This document shows positions 1-6,030 of a stretch of DNA of 9,652 nucleotides, one piece after another. Under the pieces are notes generated by a model. That model did not search any database and was not told the origin of the DNA. It was given only the letters and a program-made list of their open reading frames with translations. Origin of the DNA: Acidimicrobiaceae bacterium (GTDB lineage Bacteria; Actinomycetota; Acidimicrobiia; Acidimicrobiales; Palsa-688). Every line of letters begins with the position of its first letter. Positions within the stretch are counted from its first letter, which is position 1. The stretch covers positions 1-9,652 of the forward strand of contig JAUTXM010000246.1 in the NCBI GenBank assembly GCA_030838025.1, in the 5' to 3' direction. The position numbers and the translations under genes are program-made.

Positions 1-391
1 TGTCGTGGTGAGCGCCGATTCCGGCCATAGCGTCAGCAAGGAGGAATTCGTCGCCGGTCGTCCGGGTGAGTTCGCGGTTCGCTAAGGCGGCGTCCGCCGG
101 CGCGACGTCGAAACCCCACAGAGGAGCGGGAAGGACGATCTCGCTGACCAGGTGGCCGGCGCCGTCGAGGAGGAGGTCAGTCAGGGTAGGTACGGCCGAG
201 GTGTCGACACCGAGGGTTGTGGTAGCGACGTTTCGTGGGTCGCAGTCCACAACCAGGACGCGTCGCTGCCCTTCGGCGAGAGCCGCGGCGAGATTGAGGG
301 TGGCTGTCGTTTTTCCGACTCCACCCTTCTGGTTGACCATGGCGACCACCGGCACGACCGGGACGGACACCGCGGGTTTGGTTGTGGGCAT
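1..391 (-). CDS. parA: ParA-family partition ATPase (N-terminal part, runs off the left edge)
   Basis: The reverse strand is open from an ATG at 391 to the window edge and gives 130 residues of a ParA/Soj-type ATPase. A deviant Walker A motif, KGGVGKTT, lies at residues 22-29 with the signature lysine K22 and catalytic K27. Walker A' follows as VVDCDP at 47-52 with D49 and D51. ParA proteins bind ATP and non-specific DNA and move plasmid or chromosome cargo with a centromere-binding partner. The C-terminal half (Walker B and DNA-binding residues) and any downstream parB lie outside the window. No Shine-Dalgarno sequence precedes the ATG, so a leaderless or near-leaderless transcript is possible. 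A repeat copy sits 5 nt upstream of the start (396-410), which would suit autorepression. An alternative inner ATG at residue 18 would leave almost no residues before the P-loop and is unlikely. The family call is secure; the partition role is inferred from the divergent coiled-coil gene and the intergenic repeats. Confidence 0.93.
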   Translation of the reverse strand, partial: MPTTKPAVSVPVVPVVAMVNQKGGVGKTTATLNLAAALAEGQRRVLVVDCDPRNVATTTLGVDTSAVPTLTDLLLDGAGHLVSEIVLPAPLWGFDVAPADAALANRELTRTTGDEFLLADAMAGIGAHHD

Positions 392-395
392 GTCT

Positions 396-516
396 GCAAC
401 GTTACAACGTGCAAGCGCGCGAACGTTGGATCGCGATGAAGCGTTGGAACGCTCGCACGATGGAACGGAACAACGAACGTTGGGACGTACGTTGTAACGC
501 AGCAACGTTACAACGT
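396..516. repeat. Two 15-bp direct repeats (GCAACGTTACAACGT)
   Basis: The identical 15-mer occurs at 396-410 and 502-516. The first copy sits just upstream of the parA start codon on the reverse strand. The second forms the right arm of the inverted repeat at 487-518. Its 10-bp core GTTACAACGT therefore occurs three times: forward at 401-410, reverse at 489-498 and forward at 507-516. It is a likely protein-binding half-site. Confidence 0.8.
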
Positions 517-518
517 AC
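487..518. repeat. Perfect 13-bp inverted repeat with 6-bp spacer
   Basis: Arms 487-499 (GTACGTTGTAACG) and 506-518 (CGTTACAACGTAC) are exact reverse complements separated by CAGCAA. The dyad lies roughly midway between the divergent promoters and is followed by no T-tract, so it looks like a dimer-binding operator or parS-like site rather than a terminator. Confidence 0.8.
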
Positions 519-584
519 ATGCGGGCCCTCGCCCCCCGGGGTCCCGGCGCCGCATTTCCCCCCAAGGCTCGCTCTTCACCTCGT

Positions 585-644
585 TCGTTCGTACGTTCGT
601 ATCGGGCGTTCGGTCGTGGTTACGCCTCGGTCGTTCGTACGTTC
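585..644. repeat. Two 14-bp direct repeats (TCGTTCGTACGTTC)
   Basis: Identical copies lie at 585-598 and 631-644, 46 bp apart start to start. The second copy ends 19 nt before the coiled-coil gene's ATG and would overlap its promoter, so binding there could repress that gene. The sequence shares the CGTT and CGTACG words with the left-hand repeats but is a distinct motif. Confidence 0.75.
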
Positions 645-663
645 TGTGCTAAGCTTCAGGACC

Positions 664-1836
664 ATGAGCGACACACCAGTGGGGGAGAGGCCGGCGACCG
701 GGGGGCGCGTCCGGGTGTACGGGAGCGATGCCGACCGGGCCCGGGCGTGGCGGGAGCGCACACGTGAACAGCGCACAGAGGCGCCCGAACCGGTCCCGGT
801 AATGCTCGCTGAGGCGACTCTGGGTGCGGTGGTCGACCAGCTCCGGGGGGTAACCGGGGCCCATGAGCGGGCACTGGCCGATGTGGTCCGCCGGGTCGAG
901 GACGCGATCGGGGTTCTGAGCGACCCCCAGGCCATCGGCGACGAACTCGATGAGATGCGCGAGCAGAGCCGACGCGTGGCATCCGAGGCCGACGCACGAG
1001 TGGGAGCGGCCAACCGTGCGCAGCGCGCCGCCGAGGCGGCGGCCAGGGAGGCCGCACAGGCCACTGAGGAGGCCGAGAACGCCGCCCGCAACGCGTGGGA
1101 CCGCCTCGAGGCGCAAGACGTTGAGTTAGTTGCCGCGCGCGCAGCGGCGCAGGAGACGGCGGCGGAGTTGCTGCGGGCCCGGGCCGACCACGAGCAAGCG
1201 GCGGCCGACACGCAGGCCGAGCACGAGCGAGTACTGACAGACCTAAGGGACGAGCATGCCGAGCATCTGCTCGCGGTGCGGGGGGAGTTGGAGGGCCAGA
1301 TGGCGGCGGCAGCCTCGGCGCATACAGCCGAGCTGGCATCGTTGCGTTCGGATTGCCACGCCGCGACGCAGGCCGCCGGTCAGCGGGCCGACGAGGCAGA
1401 GCGCGAGCGGGCCCGTGCGGAGGGCGTGGCGGGGCAGTTGAAGTCCGATCTCGACGCGGTGCGGGCGGAGTTGGACGAGGCTCGACAGGCACTGCCTCGT
1501 GCCGTAAACGCCGCTCGCTCCGAAGTCACGGAGGCGCTGACAGGCAGGTATCGCACAGAACTCGACGCGTTGGCCACGACCCTAGGGGAACGTCACCGCA
1601 CGGAGCTCGACGCGCTCGCCGCTCGCCAGGAGGGTCACGTCGCCCGCATGGAGGGCGAGCTCCACGCCGCCCAGGCACTGGTCGAGGCGGCCCGGGAGCG
1701 GGCCGACATGTATCGGGTCCAACTGGACCGTCTCTCTCCTCGTGACGAGGAGGTTCCGCCGCCTCCGGCCAAGCGGGCGAGCAGGACAAGTGCACGTTCG
1801 CGTGCGTCGACGCCATCGGAAGGGAGCGAGCGGTGA
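664..1836 (+). CDS. KfrA-like long alpha-helical coiled-coil protein
   Basis: A 390-aa protein with a short basic N-terminus, including DADRARAWRERTREQR at about 21-36. This resembles the Arg-rich leader found in many small plasmid and phage DNA-binding proteins. From about residue 45 to 355 it is almost wholly Ala/Glu/Arg/Leu/Gln helix with heptad-like spacing, lacking Gly/Pro breaks after about residue 105. A basic Ser/Arg/Pro tail closes it. RTELDALA recurs at 297-304 and 312-319. The architecture matches KfrA-type plasmid proteins, which bind DNA through the N-terminus, autoregulate and assist partition. A canonical KfrA N-terminal domain could not be recognised, so the family call is by architecture. 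The ATG at 664 is preferred over the upstream in-frame ATG at 382, which would overlap parA and the repeat region. Divergent parA and the repeats suggest it is the DNA-binding partner. Its stop overlaps the next start (GTGA). Confidence 0.75.
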   Translation: MSDTPVGERPATGGRVRVYGSDADRARAWRERTREQRTEAPEPVPVMLAEATLGAVVDQLRGVTGAHERALADVVRRVEDAIGVLSDPQAIGDELDEMREQSRRVASEADARVGAANRAQRAAEAAAREAAQATEEAENAARNAWDRLEAQDVELVAARAAAQETAAELLRARADHEQAAADTQAEHERVLTDLRDEHAEHLLAVRGELEGQMAAAASAHTAELASLRSDCHAATQAAGQRADEAERERARAEGVAGQLKSDLDAVRAELDEARQALPRAVNAARSEVTEALTGRYRTELDALATTLGERHRTELDALAARQEGHVARMEGELHAAQALVEAARERADMYRVQLDRLSPRDEEVPPPPAKRASRTSARSRASTPSEGSER

Positions 1837-2012
1837 GCGCAGCAGTGTGGTTGGGCGGAGGACGCCTCGAGGTGGCGGGAGAGTGCTCTCCCGAGTTGGC
1901 TGAACGGATCGCCGGCGGGCAACCCGCGGTATTGATGCTGGAGGGGCGCCCGGTGGCGGTGGTACTGGACTTGGACAGTTGGGCTGAGGTCGAGCAGGTC
2001 GACCAGGTCTGA
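1833..2012 (+). CDS. Solo Phd/YefM-like antitoxin-fold protein
   Basis: A 59-aa product starts at GTG 1833, overlapping the coiled-coil stop codon by 4 nt, so translation is probably coupled. The C-terminal half reads LEGRPVAVVLDLDSWAEVEQ. This matches the core of Phd/YefM antitoxins, where a short strand with a G-R-P-V-A-V pattern is followed by an aspartate/serine turn and a helix. Phd/YefM proteins bind their own promoter and neutralise a toxin through a C-terminal extension. This protein is shorter than usual (family commonly 75-90 aa), lacks that tail, and no toxin gene follows. It may be a DNA-binding accessory of the partition operon or the remainder of a toxin-antitoxin pair. Existence as a gene is well supported by the overlap and by codon use; the family assignment is moderate. 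Confidence 0.6.
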   Translation: MSAAVWLGGGRLEVAGECSPELAERIAGGQPAVLMLEGRPVAVVLDLDSWAEVEQVDQV

Positions 2013-2515
2013 TGCTGTTTTAGCGACGGCGGCTTCGCCAGTAGGGGGTCCCGGCTGGCGGCGCAGGCGGGGCAGGGCGGGCCGGCTTCGAACTCGGGGG
2101 GCCTTCGGGTTCCCGATGACGCAGCGTTCCAGGCTCGACGAGAGGATGACTCCAGGCCGAGAAGGAAGCGGACCGAGACCGCAGGCTTTGACGCCGAGCG
2201 CGGCCGGCAAGATGCCCAGCAGCCCCCCCGGGATGAGGCCTATGCGTAGCCGTCCTGGAGGCGGAAGATGCGGCACGACGCGCCGACCGTCAGGCGGAGG
2301 CCAAGGAGCGAAGCGCCCCGAGGTCGAGCTGGCCCGCGACCAGGCTGACCCGGTTTGATGGTTGTGTCGAAGCTCCACCTGCCGGCGTGTTGGGCAAGAA
2401 GTCTCGGGGCCTTGAGTTGTAGGAACCGGTCATGTATCTTCCGGACGCGGCGCGAATCGGAGCTTCCCGAGGAGCGCCGCTGCGAAGGGTAAAACCTTCC
2501 TCGAGTGATCCGGTC

Positions 2516-2550
2516 GGAGCGGGTCGCGCTGGGAAGGCGCGGCCCGCTCC
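2516..2550. terminator. Strong GC-rich hairpin, possible terminator without T-tract
   Basis: Arms 2516-2529 and 2537-2550 pair over 14 bp with one G-T wobble (T2524 with G2542), around a 7-nt loop (TGGGAAG). No run of T follows on either strand. U-tract-free hairpins are known as candidate terminators in high-GC actinobacteria, and the position between two rightward operons would suit that. It could equally be a binding site or structural remnant. Confidence 0.4.
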
Positions 2551-2621
2551 CCGAACAACAAGGGAGATTCGCGTTGCGGGGAATCCGGGGCAAAGGGCCG
2601 ATCTGGCGCGATTGCGACCTT

Positions 2622-2652
2622 CGGTGGACGGCGGCGACTTTGCCGCCTACCG
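2622..2652. repeat. Inverted repeat / bulged hairpin
   Basis: GGCGGC at 2630-2635 pairs with GCCGCC at 2642-2647 around a 6-nt loop, and outer arms CGGT (2622-2625) and ACCG (2649-2652) extend it across an uneven internal loop. It lies upstream of the Tad operon and could block read-through or sit in its leader. Function is unknown. Confidence 0.3.
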
Positions 2653-2784
2653 TCGCAGCCATGGCTGGCGGCCATCTCTCAATGTCGGCGTGTTGTGCTC
2701 CCCGCCGTGCCGAGATAGGTCCGATCCGTTTCGGTGTCGTCAGCGTCGCGAATGGGCGGCGGGTGTGTTCCCGAGGCCGCTGCC

Positions 2785-3168
2785 GTGGCTAACTCCGCTG
2801 ATGTCGTGGTGGCTTCCGCCCAGGAGTTGGTGGTCGACGGGCGGTCGGTGTGCGCAGTTGAGGTACCAGTTGGCGCCCGGGCCCGGCGGCGGGGGTTGGT
2901 CGGTCGCGACGCGCTAACGGGGGCGATGTTCCTCTCCCGCTGCCCTGCGGTGCACACGGTGGGGATGCGCTTCGCCCTGGACGTGGCGTTCGTCGACCGG
3001 CACATGGTGGTCATCGACGTGGTGGCCATGGCGCCGGGTCGGTTGGGCTGGCCTCGGCTGCGGGCCCGGTCGTGTGTGGAGGCCGAGGCGGGGGCTTTTG
3101 CCCGCTGGGGTGTGAGGCGGGGGAGTCGGTTGGAGTTGCGCAGCTCGTCGAGCGAGGAGGAGTCATGA
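2785..3168 (+). CDS. DUF192 family protein, first gene of the Tad operon
   Basis: A protein of 127 aa from GTG 2785. It shows the DUF192 pattern in order: RRRGLVGRDAL, then GAMF, then HTVGMRFALDVAFVD, then a strand with VVIDVVAMAPGRL, then the closing CVEAEAGAFARWGVRRGSRLEL (numbered after the chosen start, about 33 to 120). DUF192 proteins are small beta-rich proteins of unsettled function. Many carry a signal peptide; this copy does not, so it is probably cytoplasmic. The start at 2785 is chosen because GAGG at 2773-2776 lies 8 nt upstream; GTG 2734 and ATG 2752 are in-frame alternatives with weaker ribosome sites. The stop overlaps the next ATG by 4 nt, tying it to the pilus genes. DUF192 genes are often seen beside Tad genes in actinobacteria, but their role there is not established. 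Confidence 0.82.
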   Translation: MANSADVVVASAQELVVDGRSVCAVEVPVGARARRRGLVGRDALTGAMFLSRCPAVHTVGMRFALDVAFVDRHMVVIDVVAMAPGRLGWPRLRARSCVEAEAGAFARWGVRRGSRLELRSSSSEEES

Positions 3169-3890
3169 CCGCAACGGTCAAAGCCAATGGGAGGGGCCCG
3201 GCTACCCGTCCCAAGGCCCCGCCTGTTGTTCCCAAAGGCCAGATCGGCGCCCCGAGCCGGCGGCCGCACCCGGCCCGGTGGGCGTTGGCGGTCGTGCTGG
3301 TCATCGTGGTCGCGGTGGCCGGCCTGCTGAACGTGTCGCTGGTGTCGACCATGTCGCATCGCAGCAGCTACCTGGCCATGGCGCACACCGTCGGCGCCGG
3401 CCAGATCATCACCGCCGCCGATCTGCAGACGGTCGACCTGGCGGGCGCGTCGAACCTGAACGCCTTGGCGGCCAGTCAGCGCTCGGCGGTGGTGGGCCGG
3501 GCGGCGACGGTCACCCTCGAGGCGCACTCGCTGGTACCGGCCGGGGCGGTGGGGACGCCAACTGGGCTGCCGGCCGGCCAGATTCTGGTGGCGTTGGGGT
3601 TGAAGACCGGCCAGTACCCGCCGGCGTTGCGCCAGGGCGACCATGTGATGATCGTGGGGACCGGTAGCGGCTCGGGGCTTGGCGGCGCCGCCGCCGGCGC
3701 GGTGAATGACGCCGCGGGTACGGCGTTGGTGGCCGACAGTCGGGTCATGGCGGTCGGCCAGGCCGCCCTCGGTTCGGGAAGCGACGAGGTGGTGGTGTCG
3801 GTCGCGGTCGACGGCCCGTCGGCGGCCCGGGTGGCCGGCGCGGCCAGTGTCGGCAAGGTCAGCGTGGTGTTGTTGGCGGGCGGCCAGTGA
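3165..3890 (+). CDS. SAF-domain protein, CpaB/RcpC-like Tad pilus component
   Basis: A 241-aa protein with a basic, proline-rich cytoplasmic N-terminus (1-38), one transmembrane helix at about 39-60, and an extracytoplasmic SAF domain at about 73-130 (AHTVGAGQIITAADLQTVDL, then the LNALA to LVPAGAV segment). The C-terminal half is Gly/Ala/Val-rich with a flexible Gly/Ser/Ala stretch (about 166-180), then a beta-rich segment ending VSVVLLAGG. SAF domains occur in CpaB/RcpC, antifreeze-like proteins and flagellar FlgA. In Tad loci CpaB is an envelope component thought to brace the secretion channel or bind cell-wall polysaccharide. In Gram-positives, which lack a secretin, its partner is unclear. 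The ATG at 3165 is preceded by GAGGAGG (3154-3160) at 4 nt and overlaps the DUF192 stop (ATGA). The stop overlaps the next gene's GTG. Confidence 0.8.
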   Translation: MTATVKANGRGPATRPKAPPVVPKGQIGAPSRRPHPARWALAVVLVIVVAVAGLLNVSLVSTMSHRSSYLAMAHTVGAGQIITAADLQTVDLAGASNLNALAASQRSAVVGRAATVTLEAHSLVPAGAVGTPTGLPAGQILVALGLKTGQYPPALRQGDHVMIVGTGSGSGLGGAAAGAVNDAAGTALVADSRVMAVGQAALGSGSDEVVVSVAVDGPSAARVAGAASVGKVSVVLLAGGQ

Positions 3891-4690
3891 GCCTGCTCGC
3901 GGGCGTCAAGGTCAAGGGTGAGGGGCTGACGACCGCGCTCCAGGCGCTGTCACTGGTGTGGCCCCGCCGTGACGTGCGCCGGGTCCTGGCCGAGTTGAAC
4001 CCCCAGGGCGGCGACCTGGCGGTGCGTTACGGGCTGCTCGATCCGCCGAACCTGGCCACGGCGGCGTCGGGCGACAAGTCGCAGATGACCGCCGGCAATC
4101 TGCCCCGGTACTTCCAGAGCGTCGGCGACGTGTCGTTGCTGTTGGCGCCGGCGTCGGCGGAGCAGACCCAGGCGTCGCTCGGCCGCGGTTGGGCGGCGGT
4201 CACCGCCGAGTTGGCGGCCATGGTCGACGCCGATGTGCTGGTCGACGCGGGCACGCTGGTCACTCCGGCGCTGGGCAACGCCGAGGTGTTGGCGGCCGCC
4301 GACCTGGGTTTGATCGTGGTGCGGCCGACGTTGGATGCAGTGGTGCATCTTCTCGCCCGGCTCCCGGCCATTCCGTTCCCCCGGGGCGGCCTGGTGGTCC
4401 TGGTGGTGGGGGAGGGGCCGGTCACGGCCCCCCAGATCGAGCAGGAGAGCGGCCTGGCCGTGGTCGGCGAGCTGCCCTGGGACCGGGAGGGGGCGGCCAT
4501 GTTGATGGCGGGATCGTGGACGGAGCGGGCATTGCGGCACAGCCGCCTGCTGCGCTGGTCGCTCAACGTCGCCGAGGAGCTCTGCGCCCATTTACCGCAG
4601 CAGCTTGCGCCGCGGCCCAGCGGCGACGCTCACGCCTTGCCGACACCGCCGGTGTCTGGCGCTGTGGCCGAGCGGACGGCGACGCGATGA
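3887..4690 (+). CDS. CpaE/MinD-like P-loop-fold protein with degenerate nucleotide site
   Basis: A 267-aa protein from GTG 3887 (GTGA overlap). It follows the layout of the actinobacterial MinD/CpaE-like proteins that sit between SAF and CpaF genes. These typically have a KGSPGVTT-like loop, then a VEADPAGGDLA-like Walker A', then a Walker B VDxG and a closing PWD plus LLRW segment. Here the first loop is KGEGLTT at 10-16, one residue short and with leucine at the usual P-loop lysine. Walker A' reads AELNPQGGDLA with N38 where aspartate is usual. Walker B aspartate D120 (VLVDAG) is kept, as are VVGELPWD and LLRWSLNVAEEL. CpaE-type proteins localise the Tad machine at the inner membrane; this one probably acts as a scaffold or pseudo-ATPase. 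The family call is good. Loss of catalysis is inferred from residues, though relatives already lack the lysine. It overlaps cpaF by ATGA. Confidence 0.75.
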   Translation: MSLLAGVKVKGEGLTTALQALSLVWPRRDVRRVLAELNPQGGDLAVRYGLLDPPNLATAASGDKSQMTAGNLPRYFQSVGDVSLLLAPASAEQTQASLGRGWAAVTAELAAMVDADVLVDAGTLVTPALGNAEVLAAADLGLIVVRPTLDAVVHLLARLPAIPFPRGGLVVLVVGEGPVTAPQIEQESGLAVVGELPWDREGAAMLMAGSWTERALRHSRLLRWSLNVAEELCAHLPQQLAPRPSGDAHALPTPPVSGAVAERTATR

Positions 4691-6030
4691 CCGCTGTGGA
4701 GACGACGTCGACGGTCGACCACCTGCTGGTCATGCGGTTGCGTATCGCAGTCGCGGAGGGTATGGCGGCCGAGGGGGGTATGGGCCGTCTCGACCTCGAC
4801 GCCCGCCGGGCGTTCGGCCAGAGTTTGGTGGCCGCGGAGCTGGGACCGCTGCGCCAGGAGTTCATCCGCGCCGGCCGGTCGCCTCTGGGACCCGATGAGG
4901 AGGCGGCGTTGGCGGCGGCGGTCGACGCCGCCATGTTCGGGGCGTTGCGTTTCGGCTACGGCGCCGACGACCCGACCATCGAGAACCTGATCTTTCGGGG
5001 CGCCAAGCATGTGGTGGTCTACCGCTGGCCCGGAACGATCAGCTATGAGCCGTCGCCGTTCACCTCGACCCAGGACTTCTTACGAGAAGCTGAGGAGTTG
5101 ATGCTGCGCTGCGGGGCGGAGCGGGCATGGAATGACAGCACCGCCCCGTTCGTGGATCTCCGCTTGCCCGACAATTCCCGCTTCAGTGGGATACGGGGGT
5201 GCTGTGAGGCCACGGTGTTCATCCGCCGGCCCCGGGCGTTCGACATGGACCTGCCAGAAATGCAGCGCAACGGGACCATTGACGAGATCGTCCACCAGTT
5301 CCTCGGCGCCGCAGCGGGCGGCGCTGGGAAATCGCTGGTGTTGGCGGGGGAAACGGACTGCGGGAAGACGACTATGGCGCGCGCTGTGGCCCACTGTTAT
5401 GGGATCGACGAGCATGTCGTGACGATCGAAAATGTCCGTGAGCTTGGCCTCGAGTACTTCCACGACCGCCACCGCAACGTGACCGAGATGGAAGTGGTAC
5501 CTCCCAATAGCGAAGGCAAAGGCGGCATCACTATACGGCAATGCGTGGAAAAGGCGTTGCGCATGATCCCCCGCCGCACCATAAATGGCGAGGTCTTGGG
5601 CGACGAGGTGGTACCGATGTTACAGAACCTTGCGAACGGCCATCCCGGCATGACGACGGTCCACGCCAAATGGGGTTTCCCCGAGGCGGTGGTGCTGCGC
5701 CTGTGTTCCCTGGCCGGCTCCGCCCCCGAGCGACTTGACTCTGGTGCCGCCGAACAGCTCATAGCCACGGCGTTCGATTTCGTGGTCATGTTGCGCAAGG
5801 TCGAGGATCTCCGGTCCGGCCGGTTCTACCGCACCGTGTCGACCATCTACGAGGTGATACCGACGCGCGACGGCAGCCATATCCGGGCGGCGATGAGCCC
5901 CATCTTCGACGCCGGCGCCGACGGCCGGGCCCGGCCCACCGGCACGCGTCCGAACCGCCTGGAAAGCCTGGAGGCAGCCGGATTCGACCCGGCGTTGCTA
6001 CTGCGCAAGGAAGGGGCGTGGCGGCGATGA
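4687..6030 (+). CDS. cpaF: CpaF/TadA-type type II/IV secretion ATPase
   Basis: A 447-aa hexameric-ATPase family protein that would drive pilin assembly from the cytoplasmic face. The N-terminal domain includes DDPTIENLIFRG at about 98-109, matching the usual IENI-xI-NG strand, and RGCCEATVFIRRPR, matching the IR-R segment. Walker A is GETDCGKTT at 221-229 with K227. The Asp-box-like segment TIENVRELGL follows. Walker B-like INGEVLGDE lies at 299-307 with E302, and the His-box TTVHA at 323-327 has H326. Differences from the usual motifs are: GETDCGKT for GGTGSGKT, ENVREL for ED-xREL, PRRTINGEV for PDR-I-VGEV, and leucine L304 for the conserved arginine of GEVRG. The ATG at 4687 is set by the ATGA overlap. 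From about 5040 to 5700 codons ending in A/T are roughly one in five, against one in eight before it. The length is normal for the family, so the gene looks intact. TadB starts by ATGA overlap. Confidence 0.92.
   Translation: MTAVETTSTVDHLLVMRLRIAVAEGMAAEGGMGRLDLDARRAFGQSLVAAELGPLRQEFIRAGRSPLGPDEEAALAAAVDAAMFGALRFGYGADDPTIENLIFRGAKHVVVYRWPGTISYEPSPFTSTQDFLREAEELMLRCGAERAWNDSTAPFVDLRLPDNSRFSGIRGCCEATVFIRRPRAFDMDLPEMQRNGTIDEIVHQFLGAAAGGAGKSLVLAGETDCGKTTMARAVAHCYGIDEHVVTIENVRELGLEYFHDRHRNVTEMEVVPPNSEGKGGITIRQCVEKALRMIPRRTINGEVLGDEVVPMLQNLANGHPGMTTVHAKWGFPEAVVLRLCSLAGSAPERLDSGAAEQLIATAFDFVVMLRKVEDLRSGRFYRTVSTIYEVIPTRDGSHIRAAMSPIFDAGADGRARPTGTRPNRLESLEAAGFDPALLLRKEGAWRR

Larger units (their letters stand above)
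392..663. promoter_or_regulatory. Divergent parA / coiled-coil gene intergenic region; candidate operator or centromere
   Basis: This region separates the two divergent start codons. It contains twelve CGTT tetramers between 400 and 643 and many AACG complements, arranged in several longer repeats listed separately. There is also GAACGTTGG twice (421-429 and 475-483) and a near-palindrome with 5-bp arms at 441-452. This density of related motifs in a parA promoter region is typical of sites bound by a partition or autoregulatory DNA-binding protein. Neither gene has a clear Shine-Dalgarno sequence. A weak -10-like TAAGCT sits at 650-655, 8 nt before the coiled-coil ATG. Binding function is inference; the repeats are seen directly. 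Confidence 0.6.
2013..2784. other. About 770 bp with no convincing gene; possible decayed remnant plus hairpins
   Basis: Open frames exist here on both strands (for example forward 2116-2358 and reverse 2240-2662), but they are rich in Pro, Arg, Ser and Gly, lack domains, and show no good ribosome-binding sites. Between about 2150 and 2315, short stretches in two forward frames read as Glu/Ala/Arg-rich helix (AEKEADRDRR, then DAERGRQDAQ, then EAEDAARRADRQAEAKER). They are separated by stops, as if one coiled-coil-like tail had suffered frameshifts. Two strong hairpins are listed separately. The promoter for the Tad operon should lie near 2650-2780, but no convincing -35/-10 pair could be picked. 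No tRNA or insertion-sequence ends were seen. Confidence 0.5.

Noticed and set aside
396..644. CRISPR array
   Set aside because: The repeats are short, of two kinds, in both orientations and irregularly spaced, with no uniform spacers and no cas genes.
382..663. Upstream extension of the coiled-coil gene to ATG 382
   Set aside because: It would overlap the parA start and encode the repeat region as an Arg/Pro/Ser-rich stretch of no known type; ATG 664 fits better.
656..1492. Reverse-strand open frame of 278 codons opposite the coiled-coil gene
   Set aside because: Pro/Arg-rich translation with no domain; it is the antisense shadow of the Ala/Glu/Arg coiled coil.
2078..2102. Sequence resembling a tRNA T-loop (TTCGAA) in a GC-rich context
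   Set aside because: The flanking bases do not form a 5-bp T-stem on either strand, and no anticodon or acceptor arms could be found around it.
2116..2358. Small forward open frame of 80 codons
   Set aside because: Low-complexity Gly/Pro/Arg translation, no ribosome site, and better helix-like stretches in other frames.
2240..2662. Reverse-strand open frame of 140 codons
   Set aside because: No recognisable domain, many Arg/Ser/Pro residues, and it runs through the hairpin at 2516-2550.
6018..6026. GTG 6018 as start of TadB
   Set aside because: It is almost on top of the purine-rich ribosome site at 6007-6016 and would break the ATGA overlap pattern shared by the neighbouring genes.
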